Positions 1-5,565 of a stretch of DNA of 6,206 nucleotides are shown here, piece after piece (position 1 is the first letter of the stretch; each line of letters starts with the position of its first letter). A program made the translations under genes and the position numbers. The stretch spans positions 1 to 6,206 of the forward strand of contig CALLQH010000224.1 in assembly GCA_938014945.1 (NCBI GenBank), in the 5' to 3' direction. The notes beneath the pieces are model-generated. The model was not told the DNA's origin. It saw nothing but the letters and a program-made list of their open reading frames with translations, and ran no database searches. The DNA is from an uncultured bacterium. GTDB taxonomy: Bacteria; Pseudomonadota; Alphaproteobacteria; SP197.

Positions 1-135
1 CTGCCGCAACGGCGCGGTGACCGCCGGAGAGCGCGCGATAACACAACTTATGATTGCTGTCGTATTCGGGCAGGTAAAACAGGCCAGCTCGGCCCATAAC
101 AAATGTCCAGCAAATCCGCCATTTCTTGCCGAGGG

Positions 136-163
136 TTGATCTCCGTCACCCGCGGCATAAATG
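136..163 (+). promoter_or_regulatory. Candidate promoter upstream of the ABC transporter operon (weak)
   Basis: The first 206 bases are visibly less GC-rich than the genes and hold no convincing coding sequence, as expected of a control region. TTGATC at 136-141 resembles a sigma-70 -35 box (TTGA.. match). An A/T-rich block, CATAAATG at 156-163, could supply a -10, but the spacing (14-16 nt) is short and the match poor. A second -10-like hexamer, TACGAT, lies at 166-171 without a good -35 partner. An imperfect dyad (GGG-T-TGA, six-base gap, TCA-CCC, 133-151) overlaps the proposed -35 and could be an operator. All of this is inferred from pattern only; the true start site is unknown. Confidence 0.25.
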
Positions 164-206
164 CTTACGATAGAAATTCCCGGGGGCAACCAAGAGTGCA
201 AGACGA

Positions 207-1313
207 ATGAGTGAATCCGGCCAGGTCGGAGCGAGCGTCGCTTTCGACGGCGTCCAGAAGAGCTATGACGGCAAGACCTTGGTGGTGCGCGATCTCAACC
301 TCGAGATCGAACCCGGCGAGTTCGTCACCATGCTGGGGCCATCGGGCTCGGGCAAGACGACGGTGCTGATGATGCTCGCCGGCTTCGAGCCGGTGACCCA
401 CGGCGAGATCCGGCTGGACGGCAATCCCATCAACGCCCTGCCGCCCGAGAAGCGCGGCATCGGCATGGTCTTCCAGAACTACGCCCTGTTCCCGCACATG
501 ACCGTGCAGGAGAACCTCGCCTTCCCGCTGAAGGTGCGCCACATGGGCCGCGAGGACATCGCCAAGCGGGTCCAGCGCGCCCTGGAGATGGTCGAGATGC
601 CGGAGTTCGGCAGCCGCCGGCCGGGCCAGCTTTCGGGCGGCCAGCAGCAGCGCGTGGCCGTCGCCCGCGCCCTGGTCTTCGAGCCCAACCTTGTGCTGAT
701 GGACGAACCGCTCGGCGCGCTCGACAAGCAGCTGCGCGAGCAGATGCAGTACGAGATCAAGCGCATTCACGAGAACCTGGGCGTGACCGTGGTCTACGTC
801 ACCCACGACCAGACCGAGGCGCTGACCATGTCGGACCGGGTGGCCGTCTTCAAGGACGGCATCATCCAGCAGCTCTCGACGCCCTCGGACCTTTACGAAC
901 ACCCGCAAAATTCCTTCGTCGCCCAGTTCATCGGCGAGAACAACAAGCTCTCGGGCAAGGTTACAGAGGTCTCGGGCGAGACCTGCCGCGTCGATCTCGA
1001 CAACGGCGGCAGCGTCACCGCCGCAGCGATCAACGTCGAGGGCAAGGGCGCGCGGACCACGCTTTCGCTGCGCCCCGAACGCATCGAGCTCGATCCCGCC
1101 GAGGACTGCCCCAACGTGCTCGACGGCAAGATCGACGAACTGATCTATCTCGGCGACCACATCCGCGTGCGGATGAGCGTTGCCGGCAACGACGAGTTCA
1201 TCGTCAAGGTGCCCAACAGGTCGGGTTCGCTCGACCTTTCCGAGGGCACGACGACGAGGGTCGGATGGCGCACGGACGACTGCCGTGCGCTCGATCCGGT
1301 CGACCTGGCCTGA
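207..1313 (+). CDS. PotA-type ABC transporter ATP-binding protein (spermidine/putrescine family)
   Basis: This is the cytoplasmic ATPase that powers the importer encoded by the next three genes. The 368 residues show every nucleotide-binding-domain motif in order: Walker A GPSGSGKTT (44-52), Q-loop Gln90, signature LSGGQQQR (142-149), Walker B LVLMDEP (162-168), D-loop GALD (170-173) and switch His200. The C-terminal part (about 245-360, including LSLRPERIEL) looks like the TOBE/MOP-like regulatory domain of the PotA/MalK/CysA group. Length is close to E. coli PotA (378). The ATG at 207 is preceded only by a weak Shine-Dalgarno (AAGAG about 10 nt upstream), but residues after it lead directly into the conserved 'VAFDGVQKSYDG' start of the fold. 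It is the first gene of the operon. All catalytic residues are present, so it should be active. The family is certain; the polyamine substrate follows only from family membership and neighbours. Confidence 0.95.
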   Translation: MSESGQVGASVAFDGVQKSYDGKTLVVRDLNLEIEPGEFVTMLGPSGSGKTTVLMMLAGFEPVTHGEIRLDGNPINALPPEKRGIGMVFQNYALFPHMTVQENLAFPLKVRHMGREDIAKRVQRALEMVEMPEFGSRRPGQLSGGQQQRVAVARALVFEPNLVLMDEPLGALDKQLREQMQYEIKRIHENLGVTVVYVTHDQTEALTMSDRVAVFKDGIIQQLSTPSDLYEHPQNSFVAQFIGENNKLSGKVTEVSGETCRVDLDNGGSVTAAAINVEGKGARTTLSLRPERIELDPAEDCPNVLDGKIDELIYLGDHIRVRMSVAGNDEFIVKVPNRSGSLDLSEGTTTRVGWRTDDCRALDPVDLA

Positions 1314-1340
1314 CCGCCCAACCCTCGACGGTCAGGTGCC

Positions 1341-1360
1341 GGGCCTGCGGGCCCATTTTT
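1341..1360 (+). terminator. Small hairpin plus T run between the ATPase and binding-protein genes
   Basis: GGGCC (1341-1345) pairs with GGCCC (1350-1354) around a TGCG tetraloop and is followed after one A by five Ts (1356-1360). This is the shape of a weak intrinsic terminator or attenuator. It lies 27 nt after the ATPase stop codon and about 40 nt before the binding-protein start. The stem is only 5 bp, so termination is probably partial. It may instead protect the 5' end of a processed downstream mRNA. Confidence 0.45.
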
Positions 1361-1386
1361 CTCAGAGGACGACAACAGAAACGACC

Positions 1387-1404
1387 AAGGAGAGACATGT
1401 GATG
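1387..1404 (+). promoter_or_regulatory. Strong Shine-Dalgarno with a start-stop codon pair just before the binding-protein start
   Basis: AAGGAGAG at 1387-1394 is the best ribosome-binding site in the operon. The text after it reads ATG (1397-1399), TGA (1400-1402), overlapping the ATG at 1402-1404. The GGAG core is 9 nt from ATG 1402 but only 4 nt from ATG 1397, so 1402 is the preferred start of the binding protein. GTG at 1399 is in frame and would add one residue. The out-of-frame ATG-TGA pair is a minimal one-codon ORF that ends on the true start codon. Confidence 0.7.
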
Positions 1405-2505
1405 CAAACGATCAAACGCTGCACACTGGCGGCCGCCGTATCGGCGTTCGCCCTCACCGCGGGCTCGGCGATGGCCGAGACCGATTCACTCACCATCGTG
1501 TCCTGGGGCGGCGCCTACAGCGACTCCCAGAACCGCGCCTACGACGAGCCGTTCGAGGAAAAGACCGGCATCGAGATCGTCCATGAGGACAAGGCCGCCC
1601 AGGGCCTGGCGGGCATCCGCTCCCAGGTCGAGGCCGGCAGCGTCACCTGGGATCTCGTCGACATGCTCCAGTCCGAAGCGCAGCGCGCCTGCGACGAGGG
1701 CCTGGTGATGGAGATCCCCCATGACGAATGGCTCGCCGATGCGCCCGACGGCACGCCGGCCAGCGAGGACTTCATCGCGGGCACGCTCGGCGACTGCTTC
1801 GTGCCGCAGATCCTCTACGCCACGATGTTCGCCTACAACGATGAGGCCTTCCCCGGCGCCAAGCCGCAGACCATCGCCGACGTCTGGGATACCGAGACGT
1901 TCCCCGGCACCCGCGCGCTGCAGAACATCCCCCAGAAGAACCTGGAATGGGCGCTGATCGCCGACGGTGTCGACCCCAGTGAGGTCTATGATGTGCTGGC
2001 GACCAAGGAAGGCCAGGACCGCGCCTTCGCCAAGCTCGACGAGCTGCGCGACAGCATCATCTGGTGGTCGGAAGGCGCCCAGCCACCGCAGATGCTGGCC
2101 GATGAGGAAGCCGTGATCGCGACCGCCTACAACGGCCGTATCTTCAACGCCCAGGTCAACGAGAACCAGCCGTTCACCATCATGTGGGACGGTCAGATGT
2201 TCGAGGTCGACGGCTGGGTGGTTCCGGTCGACAACGACGCCGACATCGAGGCGATCAAGGAGTACCTCAACTTCGCCACGGACTCCCAGCGTCTGGCTGA
2301 CCAGGCCAAGTACATCGCCTATGCCCCGGCGCGCAGCTCGTCGGTGCCGCTTGTCTCGACGCATGCCGATACCGGCGTCGACATGAAGCCGCACATGCCG
2401 ACCGCGCCCGAGAACTTCCAGAATGCCGTGCAGTTCAGCCCGGAATTCTGGGCCGACTATGGCGATGCCCTGGAAGAGCGCTTCAGCGCCTGGCTCGCCC
2501 AGTAA
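1402..2505 (+). CDS. Periplasmic substrate-binding protein of a polyamine-family ABC importer
   Basis: This 367-residue secreted protein captures the ligand for the importer. Residues 1-25 form a Sec signal peptide: basic MQTIKR, a hydrophobic Ala-rich core, and cleavage expected after AMA (Ala25). The mature part begins with LTIVSWGGAYSDSQNRAY and continues PFEEKTGIEI, the pattern of COG0687 'putative spermidine/putrescine' binding proteins rather than the NWxxY start of E. coli PotD/PotF. Aromatic and acidic positions that could line the site include Trp35, Trp221-Trp222, Trp262, Asp263 and Trp272 (MFEVDGWVVP). Two cysteines remain after cleavage (97 and 132) and could form a disulfide. The mature protein is strongly acidic. 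The start at 1402 is set by the Shine-Dalgarno and the signal peptide; a longer in-frame reading upstream is composition-driven and antedates the ribosome site. The gene is flanked by hairpins, suggesting separate control of its abundance. Ligand: probably a polyamine, but GABA-like or other amino compounds are possible. Confidence 0.93.
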   Translation: MQTIKRCTLAAAVSAFALTAGSAMAETDSLTIVSWGGAYSDSQNRAYDEPFEEKTGIEIVHEDKAAQGLAGIRSQVEAGSVTWDLVDMLQSEAQRACDEGLVMEIPHDEWLADAPDGTPASEDFIAGTLGDCFVPQILYATMFAYNDEAFPGAKPQTIADVWDTETFPGTRALQNIPQKNLEWALIADGVDPSEVYDVLATKEGQDRAFAKLDELRDSIIWWSEGAQPPQMLADEEAVIATAYNGRIFNAQVNENQPFTIMWDGQMFEVDGWVVPVDNDADIEAIKEYLNFATDSQRLADQAKYIAYAPARSSSVPLVSTHADTGVDMKPHMPTAPENFQNAVQFSPEFWADYGDALEERFSAWLAQ

Positions 2506-2518
2506 GGGTCGCATGAGT

Positions 2519-2555
2519 GGACGGCGCGTCCAGCGGGGCGCGCCGTCCTTTCCTT
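2519..2555 (+). terminator. Strong intercistronic hairpin after the binding-protein gene
   Basis: GGACGGCGCG (2519-2528) is perfectly complementary to CGCGCCGTCC (2539-2548). Inside, TCC (2529-2531) pairs with GGG (2536-2538) with one G-U pair, giving a 13-bp stem closed by an AGCG tetraloop. TTTCCTT follows (2549-2555), an interrupted T tract. It starts 13 nt after the binding-protein stop and ends just before the Shine-Dalgarno of the first permease. In ABC importer operons such a structure commonly reduces read-through into permease genes and protects the upstream binding-protein mRNA from 3' exonucleases. That role is inferred here; the stem itself is plain in the sequence. Confidence 0.75.
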
Positions 2556-2558
2556 GCC

Positions 2559-2574
2559 GAGGGGGCAGCAGATG
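2559..2574 (+). promoter_or_regulatory. Ribosome-binding site that decides the first permease start
   Basis: GAGGGGG at 2559-2565 precedes ATG 2572 with the GAGG core 9 nt upstream. An in-frame TTG at 2554 lies before this site and at the foot of the hairpin, so it is unlikely to be the start. A further in-frame ATG at 2587 lacks a comparable site. Confidence 0.6.
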
Positions 2575-3858
2575 ACGCAAGCGACCATGGATCAGCCCGC
2601 CGCACCGGAAAACGGTGACGGCGAATTGACGACCGCCGATGGCACGCCGCTGGCGGTATCGCTGCGCCGCTCCCACGCCCAGGCACGGCGTCGAGCATTC
2701 TTCCTGGTCCTGCCGCTGCTCGCCTTCCTGCTGATCACCTTCCTCGCGCCGATCGCGACCATGATGACACGCTCGGTGCAGAACTACGAAGTCGCCGACT
2801 ACCTGCCCCACACCACCGAGGCGATCGACGGCTGGGACGGCACCGGCATTCCCGACGAAGCCGTCTTCGCCGCGATGGCCGAAGACGTGCGTATCGGCGC
2901 GGAGAACCGCACCATCGGGCGCGTCGCCGCGCGCATCAACCGCGAGATTCCCGGCGTACGCAGCCAGATGATGGGCACCGCCCGCCACATCGACGAGATG
3001 ACCCCGCCCTGGAAGGAAGCCTTCATCGCCGAGGACGAGGGCTGGGCGAACCCGGAATTCTGGCGCCTGGTCAAGCGCGAGACCCGCACCCTGACGCCGA
3101 TCTACTACCTGCTTTCCTTCGACTTCGAATACGACAGCCACGGCAGCATCGTGGAGCGCCCGGAGGAGTATCAGGTCTATCGCCTGATGTTCGTGCGCAC
3201 CGCCTGGATGAGCCTGCTGATCACCACGCTCTGCATCGTGCTGGGCTATCCCGTGGCCTACATGCTGGCCAACCTACCGCTGCGTTATTCCAACCTGCTG
3301 ATGATCCTGGTGCTGCTGCCCTTCTGGACCTCGCTGCTGGTGAGAACCTCGGCCTGGATCGTGCTGCTGCAGCAGCAGGGTGTGGTCAACGACACCCTGG
3401 TCTGGCTCGGCATCATCGCCGACGACGGCCGCATGCGCATGATCTACAACCAGATCGGCACCATCGTGGCGATGACCCACATCCTGCTGCCGTTCATGAT
3501 CCTGCCGCTCTACAGCGTCATGAAGACGATCCCGAAGAGCTACATGCGCGCCGCCCGTTCCATGGGCGCAAGCCCGCTGCGGGGTTTCGTCTCGGTCTAC
3601 ATGCCGCTCACCGTCCCCGGCCTTGCCGCGGGTGTGCTGCTCGTCTTCATCCTGGCCATCGGCTACTACATCACCCCGGCCCTGGTCGGCGGCGACACCG
3701 GCATCTTCATCTCCAACATGATCGCGCGCTCCATGCAGGGCTCGACCGCGGAACTGAAGCTGGCGCTCGCCCTCTCGACGATCCTGCTGGTGGCGGTGCT
3801 GATCTTCTACTGGCTGTTCAACAAGCTGGTCGGCGTCGACCGGCTGAAGTTCGGCTGA
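2572..3858 (+). CDS. PotB-type ABC transporter permease with a large periplasmic insert
   Basis: One of two membrane subunits forming the import channel in the inner membrane. The 428 residues start with a polar cytoplasmic tail (1-40), then TM1 at about 43-65. A hydrophilic stretch of roughly 140 residues (66-205) follows before TM2 (about 209-235), TM3 (241-267), TM4 (293-317), TM5 (350-372) and TM6 (398-418). The coupling helix that contacts the ATPase is the EAA-type loop RAARSMGASPLRGF with the following MPLTVPG (326-350), including the invariant Gly332. E. coli PotB is about 275 residues, so the extra length lies in the N-terminal tail and the TM1-TM2 loop, which by topology faces the periplasm. 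Similar long forms occur among alphaproteobacterial members as I recall the family, so I read it as a real subfamily trait, not a fusion artefact. It is separated from the binding-protein gene by the strong hairpin. Confidence 0.93.
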   Translation: MTQATMDQPAAPENGDGELTTADGTPLAVSLRRSHAQARRRAFFLVLPLLAFLLITFLAPIATMMTRSVQNYEVADYLPHTTEAIDGWDGTGIPDEAVFAAMAEDVRIGAENRTIGRVAARINREIPGVRSQMMGTARHIDEMTPPWKEAFIAEDEGWANPEFWRLVKRETRTLTPIYYLLSFDFEYDSHGSIVERPEEYQVYRLMFVRTAWMSLLITTLCIVLGYPVAYMLANLPLRYSNLLMILVLLPFWTSLLVRTSAWIVLLQQQGVVNDTLVWLGIIADDGRMRMIYNQIGTIVAMTHILLPFMILPLYSVMKTIPKSYMRAARSMGASPLRGFVSVYMPLTVPGLAAGVLLVFILAIGYYITPALVGGDTGIFISNMIARSMQGSTAELKLALALSTILLVAVLIFYWLFNKLVGVDRLKFG

Positions 3859-3869
3859 GGGAGAGAACC

Positions 3870-4721
3870 ATGGCGATCCCCAATTATGCCGGCCCCGGCG
3901 AGCGCACCTGGATCTGGACCTACCGCTTCATCTGCGCGCTGATCTTCCTGTTCCTGATCTTCCCGATCATCGTGATCATCCCGCTTTCGTTCAACGCGGA
4001 GCCCTATTTCACCTTCACGCCGGAGATGATGGGGCTGGATCCCGAAGGCTATTCCCTGCGCTGGTACGACGCCCTGTTCGGCTCCAGCGAATGGATGGCC
4101 TCGATCCGCAACTCCTTCATCATCTCGATCTCCTCGACGATCATCGCGACGACCCTGGGCACGCTTGCGGCACTCGGCCTCTCGCGCCGCGACATGCCGG
4201 CGCGCAACTTCATCACGGCGCTGCTGATCTCGCCGATGATCGTGCCGCTCATCATCACCGCGGCCGCCCTCTTCAGCTTCTATGCGCGGCTGGATCTGGC
4301 CAACACGTTCTTCGCCATCATCATGTCGCATGTCGTGCTGGGCACGCCCTTCGTCGTCATCACCGTGACGGCGGCGCTTTCGAGCTTCGACGAGCAGCTC
4401 ATCCGCGCCTCGCGCAGCATGGGGGCGGGCAAGTTCACGACCTTCTTCAAGGTCATCCTGCCGCTGCTGCTGCCCGGCGTCATCGCCGGCGGCCTCTTTG
4501 CCTTCATCACCTCGCTGGACGAGGTGGTGGTGGTGCTGTTCCTGGCCGGCCCCGAACAGACGCCGATCACCGTGCGCATGTTCTCGGGCCTGCGCGAGGA
4601 AATCAGTCCGACGATCCTGGCTCTGGCCAGCGTCCTGGTCGCCATGTCGATCTGCCTGCTGGCCACCATGGAACTGATCCGCCGCCGCGGCGAACGCCTG
4701 CGCGGCATGACGCCGGGCTGA
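3870..4721 (+). CDS. PotC-type ABC transporter permease
   Basis: Second membrane subunit of the importer, 283 residues, close to the usual size of PotC/PotI (about 264-281). Hydrophobic segments lie at about 20-41, 82-104, 115-138, 144-168, 200-222 and 246-266, fitting six transmembrane helices. The ATPase-contacting EAA loop reads LIRASRSMGAGKFTTFFKVI followed by LPLLLPG (177-203), with the conserved Gly185. TSLDEVVVVLFLAG (214-227) is the typical C-terminal signature of this subunit, and the gene ends in a basic cytoplasmic tail (RRRGERLRG). It starts 11 nt after the first permease stop, and GAGGGAGAG (3857-3865) overlaps that stop codon, so the two permeases are probably translationally coupled and made in equal amounts. 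It is the last gene of the operon; no terminator fits in the 8 nt before the convergent neighbour. Confidence 0.94.
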   Translation: MAIPNYAGPGERTWIWTYRFICALIFLFLIFPIIVIIPLSFNAEPYFTFTPEMMGLDPEGYSLRWYDALFGSSEWMASIRNSFIISISSTIIATTLGTLAALGLSRRDMPARNFITALLISPMIVPLIITAAALFSFYARLDLANTFFAIIMSHVVLGTPFVVITVTAALSSFDEQLIRASRSMGAGKFTTFFKVILPLLLPGVIAGGLFAFITSLDEVVVVLFLAGPEQTPITVRMFSGLREEISPTILALASVLVAMSICLLATMELIRRRGERLRGMTPG

Positions 4722-4729
4722 GGCCGACC

Positions 4730-5461
4730 CTAATCCGCGTAATCCGGCTCGTGCCGGTCGAGGATGCGCTTGAGCGAGGCGAAGTGGCGCACCGCGCCGG
4801 GGCTGGTGCCGCGGCTCGACTGGCTGGCGGTGTGGGCGACGATGTCCTGGGGGATGCGCTTGAGCGGCTGGCCGGTCTGCAGGGCATAGACCAGGGTGCG
4901 GCAGGCCTGCTCCAGGTAATAGAGATCGTTGTAGGCGCCCGCGATCGACGAGCCGGCGATCATCACGCCGTGGTTGGCCATCATCAGCACGTCGGCGCTG
5001 CCCATGACCTTGGCCATGCGCTCGCCCTCGCCGGTGTCGAAGGCGAGCCCCTTGTAATCGTCGTCGTAGGCGATGCGTCCGTAGAAGCCGAGCTCGTTCT
5101 GGCTGACGAAGGGGAAGCGGAAGTCCTCCAGCAGCGACAGCGCCGTGGCGAACGGCATGTGGGTGTGGAGCAGGCAGCGCGCGTCGGGCCTGGCGCGGTG
5201 GATCGGCGCGTGGATGCAGAAGGCGGTCGCCTCCGCCTCGCCCTCGCCCTCGATGACATTGCCGTCGAAATCGACCTCGATCAGGTTCGACGCCGTCACC
5301 TCCGACCAGTGCAGGCCATAGGGGATGAGCAGGAAACGGTCGTCGCTGCCCGGCACCATCATGGTGAAGTGGTTGCAGATGCCCTCGTTCAGCCCCTGGC
5401 GCGCGGCCATGCGGTAGGCGGCGGCAAGGTCGATGCGGATCTGGCGGATGTCGTCGTTCAT
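4730..5461 (-). CDS. Class II aldolase/adducin-family protein
   Basis: A 243-residue cytoplasmic protein with the fuculose-1-phosphate aldolase/adducin-head fold. The family normally binds a divalent metal, usually zinc, and includes sugar-phosphate aldolases and epimerases. Visible motifs are GLNEGICNHFT (23-33), the FLLIPYGLHW segment (43-52), metal-ligand pair His99 and His101 in LLHTHMP, and His164 in MANHGVM, the third expected ligand. Aligning on the RPD...HTH block, the position of catalytic Glu73 of E. coli FucA is Ala80 here, as in adducin-like members, so classical aldolase chemistry is doubtful and the substrate is unknown. The ATG at 5461 is chosen because AAGGG (minus strand; 5469-5473) lies 7 nt upstream and family homology starts at once; a longer in-frame reading to 5518 lacks this. 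The gene ends in TAG and converges on the transporter operon with 8 nt between. Confidence 0.9.
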   Translation of the reverse strand: MNDDIRQIRIDLAAAYRMAARQGLNEGICNHFTMMVPGSDDRFLLIPYGLHWSEVTASNLIEVDFDGNVIEGEGEAEATAFCIHAPIHRARPDARCLLHTHMPFATALSLLEDFRFPFVSQNELGFYGRIAYDDDYKGLAFDTGEGERMAKVMGSADVLMMANHGVMIAGSSIAGAYNDLYYLEQACRTLVYALQTGQPLKRIPQDIVAHTASQSSRGTSPGAVRHFASLKRILDRHEPDYAD

Positions 5462-5479
5462 GGCGGGGCCCTTCTCTGC

Positions 5480-5491
5480 GTCCGGCCGGAC
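5480..5491. promoter_or_regulatory. 12-bp perfect palindrome, possible operator
   Basis: GTCCGGCCGGAC is a perfect 12-bp dyad located 18 nt upstream of the aldolase-family start codon. It touches the downstream edge of the candidate -10 and covers the predicted transcription start, the usual place for a repressor site. In DNA this GC-rich a palindrome of this size can arise by chance, so it is a suggestion only. Confidence 0.3.
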
Positions 5492-5518
5492 TCTAGGACC
5501 CGCTTCCGGCCGCGCCAA
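5490..5518 (-). promoter_or_regulatory. Candidate sigma-70 promoter of the aldolase-family gene
   Basis: On the minus strand TTGGCG (5513-5518) and TAGAGT (5490-5495) are separated by exactly 17 nt, each matching 4 of 6 consensus bases of a -35 and -10 box. Predicted transcription would start near 5482-5484, leaving a leader of about 20 nt that contains the AAGGG ribosome site. The position relative to the gene is good; matches are only moderate. Confidence 0.4.
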
Positions 5519-5565
5519 GTACCGGCGGTCTTTTCCCGCACGTTCCGGCGTCGTATGAACGGTCG

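Noticed and set aside
125..135. 11-base direct repeat CTTGCCGAGGG, also at 2553-2563, both in non-coding DNA upstream of genes
   Set aside because: Exact 11-mers are expected by chance a few times in a window of this size, more so with GC bias, and the second copy is explained by a ribosome-binding site.
165..1160. 331-residue open frame on the minus strand opposite the ATPase
   Set aside because: It mirrors an intact ABC ATPase with all motifs; its composition is typical of an antisense shadow frame and it shows no domain.
1180..1401. 74-residue N-terminal extension of the binding protein
   Set aside because: It overlaps the end of the ATPase gene, precedes the ribosome-binding site and would bury the signal peptide; ATG 1402 explains all features.
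1486..3141. 551-residue open frame on the minus strand spanning the binding-protein and first permease genes
   Set aside because: It is antisense to two clear genes, crosses the intercistronic hairpin, and has the His/Asp/Arg/Gly-rich composition of a shadow frame in GC-rich DNA, with no recognisable domain.
4744..4757. CCGGC-TCGT-GCCGG hairpin just past the end of the transporter operon
   Set aside because: It lies in coding sequence of the aldolase-family gene and has no T run on either strand, so it is not credible as a terminator.
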